Notes: generated from the letters alone by a model not told the origin. 64,000 bases of DNA from UBA6522 sp963664945 (GCA_963664945.1 OY761822.1:806001-870000), one strand, 5' to 3'. Shown: positions 24,484 to 33,724, counted from the first letter of the stretch. A program made the numbers and translations.

Positions 24484-24876
24484 TTACGCCTGCGCGAGGC
24501 CGCCGAGCCAGCGATTTCGAATCTCCGCCAGTTCATTCTCATCCGCGACCACCTGGCCATCCTCGACACGCAGCGCCACGGCTTCCAGCGTCTCGCCCGG
24601 GCAGGGCCCGCCGACGCACACGCCGTCGTCTATCCGGAACAGGGCCCCGTGCGAATTGCACAGGATCAGGTCGCCCTCGCGATTCAGAAAACGGTCGGGC
24701 TGCCAGTTCAGCGGGTTGCCGGCGTGGGGGCAGCGGTTGACGAAACCGCGGACCTGACCGCCCTTGCGCACGGCGAAGAACTCCAGGGGCCAGACGCCGA
24801 ACCCCCACTTGAACTCGCGGCTGCCGGGATCCGCCAGTTCGTCCAGGCGGCAGAGTACGACTGTGCCGGCGTTCAC
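24484..24876 (-). CDS. Rieske-type 2Fe-2S protein
   Basis: 130 residues from GTG 24876, which overlaps the ampG stop by 4 bp (GTGA). The cluster ligands are C-P-H in NRCPHAGNPLN and C-x-x-H in LILCNSHGALF, 17 residues apart, with the closing GGPCPGETLEAVAL. It resembles small ferredoxin-like Rieske proteins found in oxygenase electron transfer. The partner is unknown; coupling to ampG may be incidental. Confidence 0.85.
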   Translation of the reverse strand: MNAGTVVLCRLDELADPGSREFKWGFGVWPLEFFAVRKGGQVRGFVNRCPHAGNPLNWQPDRFLNREGDLILCNSHGALFRIDDGVCVGGPCPGETLEAVALRVEDGQVVADENELAEIRNRWLGGLAQA

Positions 24877-26204
24877 GTGCCGCCGCGACGATCCCGCGCC
24901 GTCTTCCGGGCGATCGCCATTGCCAGCAGGATGGCGGGAACGCCCATGGCCGAAGCGTAGAGGAAGAAGGTCACGTAGCCGGTCGAGTCGACCATCATCC
25001 CGGAGAATCCGCTCAGCAGCTTGCCGGGCAGAATCATCAGCGACGTGAACAGAGCATACTGAGTGGCCGTGTAGTTGGCGTTGGTCAGGCTCGAAAAATA
25101 GGCGATGAATACGGTACTCGCGAACCCAAGCGCGAAATTGTCGGCGCTGATCAGTACCGCAAGCCAGCGGATATCCGCCACGCCATGGCTCGCAAGCGCG
25201 GCGAAACAAAGGTTGGTTATGGAAAGCAGCGCGGTGGACACGATCAGCGGGCGAATCGGACCATACCGGCTGACGATGACGCCGCCCAGCAGTGCGCCAC
25301 CAATGGTGACCCCAAAGCCGAATATCTTGGCCACGGTGGCAATCTCGGACAACGTATAGCCGATGTCCAGGTAGAACGGGCTGGCCATGATGCCGAGCAG
25401 CAGGTCGCTGACTCTGGACAATGCGATAAACGCCAGCAGCAATATCGCAAACCGGCCGTTGCGTTTGAAGAACTCGACGAAGGGACCGACGATAGCGTCA
25501 CCGAACCACCCCGCGAATCGCGCCGCTGTGGGTCCTCCGTGTCCCCACCCCATGCCGGCGATCGGGCCGGTTTCCGGTTCACGGATGATCAGCACCGTAA
25601 CCAGGCCGACGGACATGCACAGCGCCATCGCCGTGTAGGCGGCGCCCCAGGAGTAGAAGTCGGCGACATAGAGCGCGCCGGCGGTTCCCACGAGCACGGC
25701 CAACCGGTAACCGAGTTGGTAAGTGGCCGCCATTGCGCCCTGGCTCCCGGCCTCCACCGCCTCGATTCGGTAGGCGTCGATGGCAATATCCTGAGTCGCC
25801 GAACAGAAAGCGACGGCGACCGAGAGCAGTGCGATCGTCGTCAGCGCAGCGCCGGGGTCGGCGCCTGCCATACCCAACAAGCCCGCTGCGATACCCAGTT
25901 GGGCAACGAGCATCCAACTCCTGCGCCGCCCCAGGGCGCGAGTGATGACAGGCAGCGGCAGGCGGTCCACCAGCGGCGCCCAGAAGAACTTGATCGAGTA
26001 AAGCAGCCCGACCCAGGCAAACATGCCGATGGCCGATTTTTCCACGTCATGGGTTCGCAGCCACGCGGTAAGGGTTGTGAATACCAGGGGGAACGGCAGC
26101 CCGGCGGAAAACCCCAGGAACACCATTCCGATGACCCGTGGCTTGACGTAGACAAGAAAACTCTGGCGCCAGTGGTCCGCCGCTGGGGCAGAAGCATTCG
26201 TCAT
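24873..26204 (-). CDS. ampG: AmpG-like MFS transporter
   Basis: A 443-residue inner-membrane protein with about 12-14 hydrophobic segments. Diagnostic stretches are MVFLGFSAGLPFPLVFTTL near the start, FFWAPLVDRLPLPV, GRRRSWMLVAQL, and ATQDIAIDAYRIEA, which is close to the AmpG family signature. AmpG imports anhydromuropeptides for cell-wall recycling. It is the first gene of a pair with the Rieske protein. Confidence 0.88.
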   Translation of the reverse strand: MTNASAPAADHWRQSFLVYVKPRVIGMVFLGFSAGLPFPLVFTTLTAWLRTHDVEKSAIGMFAWVGLLYSIKFFWAPLVDRLPLPVITRALGRRRSWMLVAQLGIAAGLLGMAGADPGAALTTIALLSVAVAFCSATQDIAIDAYRIEAVEAGSQGAMAATYQLGYRLAVLVGTAGALYVADFYSWGAAYTAMALCMSVGLVTVLIIREPETGPIAGMGWGHGGPTAARFAGWFGDAIVGPFVEFFKRNGRFAILLLAFIALSRVSDLLLGIMASPFYLDIGYTLSEIATVAKIFGFGVTIGGALLGGVIVSRYGPIRPLIVSTALLSITNLCFAALASHGVADIRWLAVLISADNFALGFASTVFIAYFSSLTNANYTATQYALFTSLMILPGKLLSGFSGMMVDSTGYVTFFLYASAMGVPAILLAMAIARKTARDRRGGT

Positions 26205-26281
26205 GGGGTGGGCGCGACCGTTCCCGACCGCCCTGTGGCTTCGGATGCGCTGTATGATACAGGAGCGGGTTTCCCCTGATC

Positions 26282-26929
26282 ATGCAGAGCCACAAGACGC
26301 AATTTCTTGAGTTGTCCCTCGAACTCGGCGCACTGCGCTTTGGCGAATTCGAACTCAAGTCCGGGCGGATCAGCCCGTATTTCTTCAACGCCGGTCAATT
26401 GAGCACCGGCCGCGCTGCCGCCAGTCTCGGTCGGTGTTACGCCGCAGCCCTGTCCGCGGCCGGTATCCGCTTCGACATGCTCTTCGGTCCCGCCTACAAG
26501 GGCATTAGCCTGGTGGCGCTGACCGCTGCCGCTTTGGCGGAACACCACGGTAAGGATTACCCGTTCGCGTACAACCGCAAGGAAGCCAAGGACCACGGCG
26601 AAGGCGGCTCGAGCGTCGGCGCGGCCATTTCCGGCCGTGTCGTCGTCGTCGACGACGTGATGACCGCCGGTACCGCGGTCACCCAGGCCGTGCAGATCAT
26701 CAAAGCCGGCGGTGGCGTTGCCGCGGGTGTGATTGTCGCGCTCGACAGGCAGGAGGTCGCCGTCGGAAGCAGGCGCTCGGCCGTGCGCGAGCTGGGATGC
26801 CGGCTGGGCATCCCCGTATTGAGCATCGTCTCGCTGGACGACCTGGTAGCCCACATGCGGGAACGTCCGGAGTTCGCTCGGCATCTTCCGGCCATGCGGG
26901 CCTATCGAAAACGTTACGGGGCGAAATAG
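26282..26929 (+). CDS. pyrE: orotate phosphoribosyltransferase PyrE
   Basis: A 215-residue protein. The PRPP-binding motif is VVVVDDVMTAGTAVTQA at ~120-136, with GPAYKGISLVALTA and FAYNRKEAKDHGEGGS (catalytic loop) before it. It converts orotate and PRPP to OMP in pyrimidine synthesis. The ATG lies at a TGATCATG context 78 bp from the divergent ampG start, so both share a short promoter region. Confidence 0.96.
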   Translation: MQSHKTQFLELSLELGALRFGEFELKSGRISPYFFNAGQLSTGRAAASLGRCYAAALSAAGIRFDMLFGPAYKGISLVALTAAALAEHHGKDYPFAYNRKEAKDHGEGGSSVGAAISGRVVVVDDVMTAGTAVTQAVQIIKAGGGVAAGVIVALDRQEVAVGSRRSAVRELGCRLGIPVLSIVSLDDLVAHMRERPEFARHLPAMRAYRKRYGAK

Positions 26930-27025
26930 CCGACTCGTGCAGCCGCCGGCGCCGCGCTCCCCGCTGCGCCATCGGGTCTGGTCCTGCACCGCCCGCCTCG
27001 GGCGCGGACTCCCTGCCCGTCTCGC

Positions 27026-27496
27026 TCAGGTCGTGCCGGTGTGACCGAAACCGCCGGCACCGCGCCCGCTCTCGGAAAAGGATTCCACGACTTCGAAATC
27101 CACCTGCACCACGGGCACGATCACCAACTGCGCGATGCGCTCGCCCGGCTCGATCCGAAAGGGCTCCGAACCGCGGTTCCAGCACGAGATCAGCAATTCT
27201 CCCTGATAGTCCGAGTCGATCAACCCTACCAGGTTGCCCAGCACGATCCCATGCTTGTGGCCGAGACCGGAGCGGGGCAGGATCACGGCGGCCAACCCGG
27301 CATCTTCCAGGTGAATGGCGATACCGGTGTGTATCAGCCCGCACTCGCCGGGAGACAACGTCAACGGTTCATCCAGGCATGCCCGCAGGTCGACGCCCGC
27401 CGATCCGTCGGTGCCGCGCTTGGGCAGGGGGATTTCCGTCCCGATCCTGGGATCGAGCACCTTCAGATGTACGCGGCGCGTGGAAGACGCTCCCAT
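27026..27496 (-). CDS. dut: dUTP pyrophosphatase Dut
   Basis: A 156-residue trimeric-type dUTPase. Motif 1 GSAGVDLRACLD, motif 2 PRSGLGHKHG, motif 3 GLIDSDYQGELLI with the catalytic Asp, motif 4 RIAQLVIVPV, and the C-terminal motif 5 GRGAGGFGHTGT. It hydrolyses dUTP. It follows coaBC by 36 bp on the same strand, the usual gammaproteobacterial pair. Confidence 0.96.
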   Translation of the reverse strand: MGASSTRRVHLKVLDPRIGTEIPLPKRGTDGSAGVDLRACLDEPLTLSPGECGLIHTGIAIHLEDAGLAAVILPRSGLGHKHGIVLGNLVGLIDSDYQGELLISCWNRGSEPFRIEPGERIAQLVIVPVVQVDFEVVESFSESGRGAGGFGHTGTT

Positions 27497-27532
27497 GAGA
27501 AGTTCCGGCGACTCTACCTGTGGAAAGGGCGG

Positions 27533-28777
27533 CTATCCCGCCTGCGTGGAACCCAGTTCGGAACGCGTCGCCTTGTAGCGCTCGGCGATCAACTGTATCA
27601 ACCGCATGGCCACCACGGTCTTCGGGGCCTGCTCCAGAACCTTCTCTCCACCCTCCCAGAGTACGGTCAGCGAATTGGTCTCGAGGTCGAACCCGCAATC
27701 GCGGCCGACGCGGTTGGCGGCAATCATGTCCAGCCCCTTGTTTTTCATCTTGCCCCGTGCGTTCTCACTGAGGTTCTGCGTTTCCGCCGCAAATCCAACG
27801 GTAAGGGGCCGATTCTCCAATGCCGCCACGCTGGCGAGCGTGTCGGGCGAGCGCACCAGTTGCAGGTTCATCGTCGAGTCGGTTCGCTTGATCTTGTGGG
27901 GGGCAGCGCATTCCGGTTTGTAGTCGGAGATCGCGGCGCAACCGATGAAAATGTCCGCATCGCCAATCCACTGGTGGACACCGGCGTACATTTCCTCCGC
28001 CGTTTCCACATCCACCCGCCGGACACCCCGCGGTGTGGGCACGGCGACCGGCCCGCTCACCAGAATGACCTCCGAGCCGGCTCGCCGGGCCGCCGCCGCC
28101 AGCGCATATCCCATCTTGCCGGAGCTTCTGTTGGTGATGTAGCGCACCGGGTCGATGGGTTCCCGGGTGGGGCCGGCGGTGATCACCGTACGCAGACCCT
28201 TGAGGGACTGTGAACCGATGGCGACCGGCTCCGCGTATACGGAGCCGACGATATGCTCCGGCTCCACCATGCGGCCCGGGCCATCCTCGCCGCAGGCCTG
28301 ATCACCATGCGCCGGGCCCAGAATCCGTACCCCGCGCCGTTCCAGAACGCGGCGGTTCGCCTGAACGGACGGATGCTGCCACATGGCCTGGTTCATGGCC
28401 GGCGCCAGCAGGACGGACGCCTGGCTGGCAAGGCACAGCGTACTCAACAGCCCGTCCGCCAGGCCCGCGGTCAGCGACGCCATGAAGTTTGCGGTCGCCG
28501 GCGCCACCAGCACCAGGTCGGCCCAGCGGGCCAGCTCGATATGGCCCATCGCGGCTTCCGCGCCTTCATCCCAGAGATCATCCCGAACCCGACGGCCCGA
28601 CACGGCTTGAAAAGTCAGCGGCGAAACGAACTTGGCGGCTCCCGGCGTCAGGACCACCTGCACCCGGGCGCCCTTCTCCCGCAATCGCCGCACAAGTTCC
28701 GGGCTCTTGTACGCGGCAACCCCTCCGGTCACACCGAGAATAACGCGGATCCCGCTGTTTTGTTCACTTTTGGGCAT
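27533..28777 (-). CDS. coaBC: bifunctional CoaBC (Dfp), CoA biosynthesis
   Basis: A 414-residue protein. The CoaC half (residues 1-190) is a flavin-dependent decarboxylase: GVTGGVAAYKS, GHIELARWADLVLVAPATAN with the catalytic His, PAMNQAMW, and ACGEDGPGRM with the key Cys. The CoaB half has ITAGPTREPIDPVRYITN, SSGKMGYALA and KIKRTDS. It makes 4'-phosphopantetheine from phosphopantothenate. In operon with dut. Confidence 0.96.
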   Translation of the reverse strand: MPKSEQNSGIRVILGVTGGVAAYKSPELVRRLREKGARVQVVLTPGAAKFVSPLTFQAVSGRRVRDDLWDEGAEAAMGHIELARWADLVLVAPATANFMASLTAGLADGLLSTLCLASQASVLLAPAMNQAMWQHPSVQANRRVLERRGVRILGPAHGDQACGEDGPGRMVEPEHIVGSVYAEPVAIGSQSLKGLRTVITAGPTREPIDPVRYITNRSSGKMGYALAAAARRAGSEVILVSGPVAVPTPRGVRRVDVETAEEMYAGVHQWIGDADIFIGCAAISDYKPECAAPHKIKRTDSTMNLQLVRSPDTLASVAALENRPLTVGFAAETQNLSENARGKMKNKGLDMIAANRVGRDCGFDLETNSLTVLWEGGEKVLEQAPKTVVAMRLIQLIAERYKATRSELGSTQAG

Positions 28778-28878
28778 GTTGACGGTTCAGCATATCCCCT
28801 GAAACACCGGTTTGCCACTGAACGATGCCCTTGGTTCAGGTACGAATTGCCGATTTTCTTCTACTGCCAATCGATCCG

Positions 28879-29595
28879 ATGCCCGTCAAGATTTCGCGAA
28901 ACCCTGGCAGTGGAGTGGATGTGGGATTGAGCAACTGGCCGCCGTCGGAGCGGCCGCGGGAAAAACTGCTGAGAAATGGAGCGCGAAGCCTGACCGACGG
29001 CGAGTTGCTCGCTGTTCTGCTTGGACATGGAACAGCCCATGAGGACGCGCTGGAGCTGAGCCACCGGCTGCTGCGCGCCTGCGGCGACCTGAGCCGCGTG
29101 CTGACGGCCAGTCCGGTCACGTTGCGGCAGGCGCCCGGTCTCGGGCCCGCCAGGATCGCCCGGATCAAGGCGGCGCTGGAATCCGGCCGTCGCCACCTGG
29201 AGGCGCCCGTACCCCACCGCAGCGCCCTCAGCGCCCCGGAGGACGCGGTGCGGTTCTTTCGGGCCCGGTTGGCGGATTTGCCCCACGAGGTATTCAGCTG
29301 CCTTTTCCTCGACACGCGGCACCGGTTGATTCGCTACGAAGAGTTGTTTCGCGGAACCGTGGACGGCGCCGCGGTGTATCCCCGCGAGGTCCTCAAGCGC
29401 GCGCTGCATCACAACGCCGCGGCGGTGATATTCGGGCATAACCACCCGTCGGGCGTCTCCGAACCCAGCGAAGCGGACCGCGGCATCACTCTCAAGCTTG
29501 GCCGGGCGCTGGCGCTGGTGGATATCAGGCTCCTCGATCACTTGGTGGTTACGCGCGACGGGCATGTCTCGCTGGCGGAGCGGGGCTGGATATAG
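28879..29595 (+). CDS. radC: RadC family protein (JAB metalloprotease fold)
   Basis: About 238 residues from Met 28879 (a longer frame starts at 28825). The N-terminal UPF0758 region (WPPSERPREKLLRNGARSL, QAPGLGPARIARIKAA with helix-hairpin-helix) precedes the JAB/MPN domain with metal motif IFGHNHPSGVSEPSEAD. Its role in recombination is unproven. It lies upstream of rpmB-rpmG, as in many gammaproteobacteria. Confidence 0.92.
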   Translation: MPVKISRNPGSGVDVGLSNWPPSERPREKLLRNGARSLTDGELLAVLLGHGTAHEDALELSHRLLRACGDLSRVLTASPVTLRQAPGLGPARIARIKAALESGRRHLEAPVPHRSALSAPEDAVRFFRARLADLPHEVFSCLFLDTRHRLIRYEELFRGTVDGAAVYPREVLKRALHHNAAAVIFGHNHPSGVSEPSEADRGITLKLGRALALVDIRLLDHLVVTRDGHVSLAERGWI

Positions 29596-29685
29596 CCTTG
29601 GCCAACGGGTATAGTGCGTCGCCTCCAATGCGTGGCGGCCTGCGTCAGGAGCCATGTGTCGTGAGCACCTTTGAGGAGCAGTCCA

Positions 29686-29922
29686 ATGTCGAGAGTTTGC
29701 CAGGTGACCGGCAAGGGCCCGATGTCGGGTAACAACGTTTCGCATGCCCACAACAAGACGCGGCGGCGTTTTCTGCCGAATCTGCATACCCAGCGTTTCT
29801 GGCTGGAGAGCGAGCGGCGTTTCGTCAAGTTGAAAGTCTCGCGCAAGGGCCTGAGAATCATCGACAAGAAGGGCATCGAACAGGTCGTCAAGGACCTGCG
29901 CGGGCAAGGTCGGAAGATATAG
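29686..29922 (+). CDS. rpmB: 50S ribosomal protein L28
   Basis: A 78-residue protein beginning MSRVCQVTGKGPMSGNNVSH, then HNKTRRRFLPNLHTQRFW and KGIEQVVKDLR: unmistakable L28. A GAGGAG sequence precedes the ATG, so 29686 is preferred to the longer frame. It forms an operon with rpmG 10 bp on. Confidence 0.97.
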   Translation: MSRVCQVTGKGPMSGNNVSHAHNKTRRRFLPNLHTQRFWLESERRFVKLKVSRKGLRIIDKKGIEQVVKDLRGQGRKI

Positions 29923-29932
29923 GAGGCAGCAG

Positions 29933-30088
29933 GTGCGAGAGAAAATCAGACTGCGGTCAACGGCGGGGACCGGCCACTACTACACCACGACCAAGAACAA
30001 GCGCCTTCATCCCGAGAAGATGGAAGTGAAGAAGTACGACCCGCGCGTACGCAAGCACGTCATCTACAAGGAAACGAAGATCAAGTAA
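29933..30088 (+). CDS. rpmG: 50S ribosomal protein L33
   Basis: 51 residues from GTG 29933, with AGGAGG just upstream: MREKIRLRSTAGTGHYYTTT, then KKYDPRVRKHVIYKETKIK. It is the zinc-independent form, since the paired cysteines of the zinc type are absent. It ends in TAA at 30086-30088. GGGCTTCGGCCC just after could be a small terminator stem. Confidence 0.95.
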   Translation: MREKIRLRSTAGTGHYYTTTKNKRLHPEKMEVKKYDPRVRKHVIYKETKIK

Positions 30089-30132
30089 CGCTCAGGGCTT
30101 CGGCCCGGCGTACGCCGCGGGTTCGGCCGCGC

Positions 30133-31338
30133 CTACCCCGCCAGGCCCGGGGTCGGGCGAAACGACTTCAGATACGCCGAAAACTCCTCAAGCGCCTTGA
30201 TCCCGCTCGCCTCGGCCCGGCTGCACCACCGCATGAGTTCCGCCAGCAGACGCTCGTTGCTCAGGTCGGTCGTCTCCCAGAGCGCCTTCAGTTCGTTGCG
30301 GTACTCCATCACCGTCTTCAGGCCGGGATACTTCTCCATCAGTTCCGCCAGCCGCTCCTGCGACTGATTGTCCAGCAGGCTGGGATGGCGGGTCAGCCAG
30401 CGCTTAACGCGGCGGACCGGCGCCTTCGCCTTGCCCTTGTACTGACGGATCTCGCCTCGCAGCACGGGAAACGTCACGCTCCTCCTGTAATGCCGCAGCA
30501 CATGCATGCGATTGATGAGTATGGAGCGCAGGGCGTCAATATCCGGATTCGTGGCCTCCTCCACCAGTTCGGGCTTCGGAGCCACGCGCCTGATCCGGGC
30601 AAGCCCGAGGGCCGCGAACAGCCGCAGGTGCCACCAGCCCAGGTCGATCTCCCAAGGGTGCTGGGAAAACCGGGCGGAACTCGGGAATGCATGATGATTG
30701 TTGTGCAACTCTTCTCCGGCGACGAACACCGCCAGCGGCCACAGGTTGGTGGAGGCATCGTCGGTTTCGAAGTTTCTGTAGCCCCTGGCGTGGGAAAGCC
30801 CGTTGATTATCCCGGCGGCAAGCAGGGGCATGGTGATCAACTGGAACCCGTACAACGCGATGCCCGGCAGCCCGAACAGGAACACGACCACGAAGAACAG
30901 CAAGCCGACGCCCACATTCGGCCAGCGGCTGTAGACATGGCGTTCCACCCAATCGTCAGGCGTTCCGCGACCGTACTTTTCCACGGTCTCCGGATTGCGC
31001 GCCTCCTTCCGGTACAGCTCCGCGCCTTGCAGCAGCACTGTCTTCAGGCCGACGAGCTGCGGACTGTGCGGGTCTCCGTCCCGTTCGCACATTGCATGAT
31101 GCTTGCGGTGCACCGCCACCCACTGTTTGGTGATGACGCCCGTGTTCATCCACAGCCAGAACCGGAAAAAGTGCCGCAGCGCCGGGTGCAGGTCGACGGA
31201 CCGGTGGGCCTGCTCGCGATGGTGATACAACGTGATGGCGATCAGCGTGACATGAACGCCGATCGCACCCGCGAGCACGTAGCCCCAAAAGCCGAGTCCG
31301 AGAATCCCGTAGTAGTGTTCGGCGATAAACTGCAGCAC
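30133..31338 (-). CDS. acyl-CoA/fatty-acid desaturase
   Basis: 401 residues from GTG 31338, chosen because AAGGAG lies 8 bp upstream; a longer frame runs into sequence with tandem repeats. The three histidine boxes of membrane desaturases are present: HHREQAH (H-x4-H), HRKHH and HNNHH, separated by hydrophobic segments (ILGLGFWGYVLAGAIGV, LLFFVVVFLFGLPGIAL). The long hydrophilic C-terminus (~120 residues) is common in stearoyl-CoA desaturase-like bacterial enzymes. Likely a delta-9 desaturase that adjusts membrane fluidity; it uses a di-iron centre. Confidence 0.88.
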   Translation of the reverse strand: MLQFIAEHYYGILGLGFWGYVLAGAIGVHVTLIAITLYHHREQAHRSVDLHPALRHFFRFWLWMNTGVITKQWVAVHRKHHAMCERDGDPHSPQLVGLKTVLLQGAELYRKEARNPETVEKYGRGTPDDWVERHVYSRWPNVGVGLLFFVVVFLFGLPGIALYGFQLITMPLLAAGIINGLSHARGYRNFETDDASTNLWPLAVFVAGEELHNNHHAFPSSARFSQHPWEIDLGWWHLRLFAALGLARIRRVAPKPELVEEATNPDIDALRSILINRMHVLRHYRRSVTFPVLRGEIRQYKGKAKAPVRRVKRWLTRHPSLLDNQSQERLAELMEKYPGLKTVMEYRNELKALWETTDLSNERLLAELMRWCSRAEASGIKALEEFSAYLKSFRPTPGLAG

Positions 31339-31393
31339 CGTTTTAGCTCCTTCGCCCGCGGAAATGCCACTATAGCTCAAGCGGAAACTCACT

Positions 31394-31431
31394 CCAATGC
31401 GCCATCGGAGAGCCAATGCGCCATCGGAGAG
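31394..31431. repeat. perfect 19-bp tandem duplication
   Basis: CCAATGCGCCATCGGAGAG occurs twice head to tail (31394-31412 and 31413-31431), between the desaturase start and the 122-bp element. It may be a duplicated operator or simple slippage. Confidence 0.8.
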
Positions 31432-31433
31432 CG

Positions 31434-31555
31434 CAGCAATTCCCGCCAAGCGTCGAAAAGACCGATAATCGACTCGGAAATCACGCCCAAATGGCGAATT
31501 CAGCCGATCACGCGGGCCAAAACGGATGATCGAGCATCGTCAGCGGGAATCGCCG
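31434..31555 (+). mobile_element. 122-bp non-autonomous element, copy A
   Basis: Starts CAGCAATTCCCGCC and ends GCGGGAATCGCCG, so the ends are inverted repeats of ~12 bp. Flanked by CGGAGAGCG (31425-31433) and CGGAAAGCG (31556-31564), an 8-of-9 target duplication. Homologous over its length to copy B (46630-46751). It lies in the divergent promoter region of the desaturase gene and mutM. Confidence 0.85.
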
Positions 31556-31577
31556 CGGAAAGCGCCAGGAAACCCTG

Positions 31578-32390
31578 ATGCCCGAACTGCCTGAAGTCGA
31601 GACCACGCGCCGCGGGCTGCGCCCGCTGGTGGTTGGGCAGACGATCAGTTCGATCGCGGTACGGGAGCCGCGACTGCGCTGGCCCATCGAGCCCACGATC
31701 GACCGGCGGCTGCGCCACCAGACCGTCCGGGACCTTGCCCGCCGGGGCAAGTATCTGCTGATATCCGCCGGCGCCGGCACGCTGCTCGTGCATCTCGGCA
31801 TGTCCGGCAGCCTGCGTTTCATTCCCGAGCATCGCGAGCCTGCGCGCCACGACCATTTCGATCTCGAGTTCGTTTCGGGCGCGATGCTGCGTTTCAACGA
31901 CCCCAGGCGCTTCGGCAGCCTGCACTGGTCCGCCTCGCCCGCCACGCATTGGCTGCTGAAGAACCTGGGCCCCGAACCGCTGGGCGCAGAATTCAGCGGC
32001 GACTACCTCTGGCGCGTATCCCGCGGTCGCCGGGTTGCGATCAAGACGCTGCTGATGAACGGGCGCATCGTCGCGGGACTGGGCAACATTTACGCCAACG
32101 AAGCGCTATTCAGGGCCGGCATTCACCCGACAAGACCAGCCGGGCGCGTGTCGCGCAAGCGCTTGCAACAACTCGTCGAGGCAATTGGAGAGGTGCTGCG
32201 CGAGGCCATTCAGGCCGGCGGAACGACGCTGCAGGACTTTGTCGGCGGCGACGGCAAACCCGGGTACTTCCAGTTCGCCCTGGATGTTTACGGCAGAGCG
32301 GGGGAACCGTGCGCCCGATGCAAACGGCCCGTCAGCGTTCGCACCATCGCCCAGCGCGCTACCTACTACTGCGCGAACTGTCAGCGATAG
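31578..32390 (+). CDS. mutM: formamidopyrimidine-DNA glycosylase MutM
   Basis: A 270-residue protein. N-terminal MPELPEVETTRRGL has the catalytic Pro2 and Glu3, RRGKYLL the conserved Lys, then NGRIVAGLGNIYANEALF with the helix-two-turn-helix. The C-terminal zinc finger C-x2-C-x16-C-x2-C runs from CARC to CANC. It removes 8-oxoguanine and formamidopyrimidines. Its TAG stop is the first base triplet of a long inverted repeat (32388-32476). Confidence 0.97.
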   Translation: MPELPEVETTRRGLRPLVVGQTISSIAVREPRLRWPIEPTIDRRLRHQTVRDLARRGKYLLISAGAGTLLVHLGMSGSLRFIPEHREPARHDHFDLEFVSGAMLRFNDPRRFGSLHWSASPATHWLLKNLGPEPLGAEFSGDYLWRVSRGRRVAIKTLLMNGRIVAGLGNIYANEALFRAGIHPTRPAGRVSRKRLQQLVEAIGEVLREAIQAGGTTLQDFVGGDGKPGYFQFALDVYGRAGEPCARCKRPVSVRTIAQRATYYCANCQR

Positions 32391-32476
32391 CAACCCGTGG
32401 CGCAAGTCCCTCGGATTGGGCGGAAGACCGCCTCGCCGGTCTCGGCGCGACGCGGGACTTGCGCCACGGGCTGCTA
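32388..32476. repeat. stop-to-stop long inverted repeat, copy 1
   Basis: Arms 32388-32410 and 32454-32476 pair at 22 of 23 positions; the left arm starts TAGCAACCCGTGGCGC. Its two ends supply the TAG stop of mutM and the TAG stop of the convergent DUF6152 gene. The loop contains CTCGCCGGTCTCGG, also present in the copy after trpS. It probably acts as a two-way terminator or is a REP-like element. Confidence 0.8.
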
Positions 32477-33532
32477 ATCGACTTCCACGTAGTCTTCGCA
32501 GGCGTCGGTGCGCAGCGTGAGACCGGGCCGCCAGCTCCAGACCTTGTGGCGGGTCTCTTCAAGGGGCGCGGTGAAATTCACCGGATCGTAAGCCCGGAAA
32601 TCGTAGACCAACTGGCCGTCGGTGAGGGTGAAGCGCTCCTCGATCTCGACTTCCCCGCTCTGCGGAATGCCGATCAACGGCGGCAAATCGAAGTACGGCC
32701 AGCTGATCCGGGACGTGGTCACGACCAGCGTTTCATCTTCCCAGCGCCCGCGCGAGTATCCGAGTGGCGACGCGGGGATGCCGGACGGGACTTCATCCGC
32801 CGCCATGTGAATGAGCCGCGTCAGGTTATAGTTTTCGGAGCGCAACAGGATGTCTTCACCCTGTTGCTCGAACTGGATCGGACGGGCGCCCACCACTGTC
32901 ATGACACGCGGCATGCCGGGAATCGCGCAATCGAGCACGGGATCGTGCCTGAGCCCATCGTAAGCCTGCCAGGCGGCCCGGGCATCCGGTGTCAGCGGCG
33001 GCTCCTCCTCCACGATGTAGGGCGTGCCGGTGTCACTCATCCACAGGCGGAACAACCCGCCTGACGAAGCGGCTTCGGTGACGGCCGCCGGTGCGGGAAG
33101 CGGGTCGCCGCCGATGTAATCGGCCGACCAGCGGGGATTCCCTGACCGTCCGAATACCAGTTCGGTTCCGCTGGGCAGAAGGATATGGGATGTCGCCAGC
33201 CAACGTTCCCTGCGGTTGGAAATCGAGCCCGCCGCCCTGATGCGGTCGCCGACCCGAATGTACCCATCCGTCAATCCTCGCCGGGCAAGCGTGCCGGCAT
33301 CCGATCCCTCCAGGACCCACAGCTCCTCCGAACCATCCTCCGCGGACCCCTGAACCGTGATGGTGACATGGGGATTGCGCCATCTGACATCCACGACGAC
33401 ACCCTCGATCTCGCCGGCCGGCTGCTCGAAGAACTCACCCCGACCGTGATGGGCATTGGCCACCGCAGGAACCAGCATCGCCAAGGCGAGAAGCACACAG
33501 GGCCGATCAGAATCCATTTTCATTATTTTCAT
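32474..33532 (-). CDS. DUF6152-family exported protein
   Basis: About 352 residues from ATG 33532 (a TTG five codons upstream is possible). The signal peptide is PCVLLALAMLVPAVANAHH, and the mature protein starts at the HHGRGEFFEQPAGEIEGVV region characteristic of DUF6152, with WRNPHVTITVQG. The C-terminal ~200 residues are a separate soluble region (RLIHMAADEVPSG, YSRGRWEDETLVVTTSRI) seen in many proteins of this family. Periplasmic; function unknown. Confidence 0.8.
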   Translation of the reverse strand: MKIMKMDSDRPCVLLALAMLVPAVANAHHGRGEFFEQPAGEIEGVVVDVRWRNPHVTITVQGSAEDGSEELWVLEGSDAGTLARRGLTDGYIRVGDRIRAAGSISNRRERWLATSHILLPSGTELVFGRSGNPRWSADYIGGDPLPAPAAVTEAASSGGLFRLWMSDTGTPYIVEEEPPLTPDARAAWQAYDGLRHDPVLDCAIPGMPRVMTVVGARPIQFEQQGEDILLRSENYNLTRLIHMAADEVPSGIPASPLGYSRGRWEDETLVVTTSRISWPYFDLPPLIGIPQSGEVEIEERFTLTDGQLVYDFRAYDPVNFTAPLEETRHKVWSWRPGLTLRTDACEDYVEVD

Positions 33533-33602
33533 TAATGCACTGGACAACCTGAACCAATGTTGCGCCGCGAGTGAAAAAATTTCAAATGCAGTACTTGAAA
33601 CT

Positions 33603-33724
33603 CGGCAATTCCCGATAACGACGCCAGCTCATGCGTCTTGGCCCGAAAAAACGGCGAAATTCGCCATTGGGGAGTGATCCTGCAGGCAGTTGCCGGGTCT
33701 CTCGACGCTTGGCGGGAATTGCCG
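33603..33724 (-). mobile_element. 122-bp non-autonomous element, copy C
   Basis: The ends are a perfect 12-bp inverted repeat, CGGCAATTCCCG and its complement. It is flanked by CTTGAAACT on both sides (33594-33602 and 33725-33733), a perfect 9-bp target duplication. Internal sequence is related to copies A and B in reverse orientation but more diverged. It lies upstream of the DUF6152 gene in the 315-bp gap before ftsX; nothing else is seen in that gap. Confidence 0.85.
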
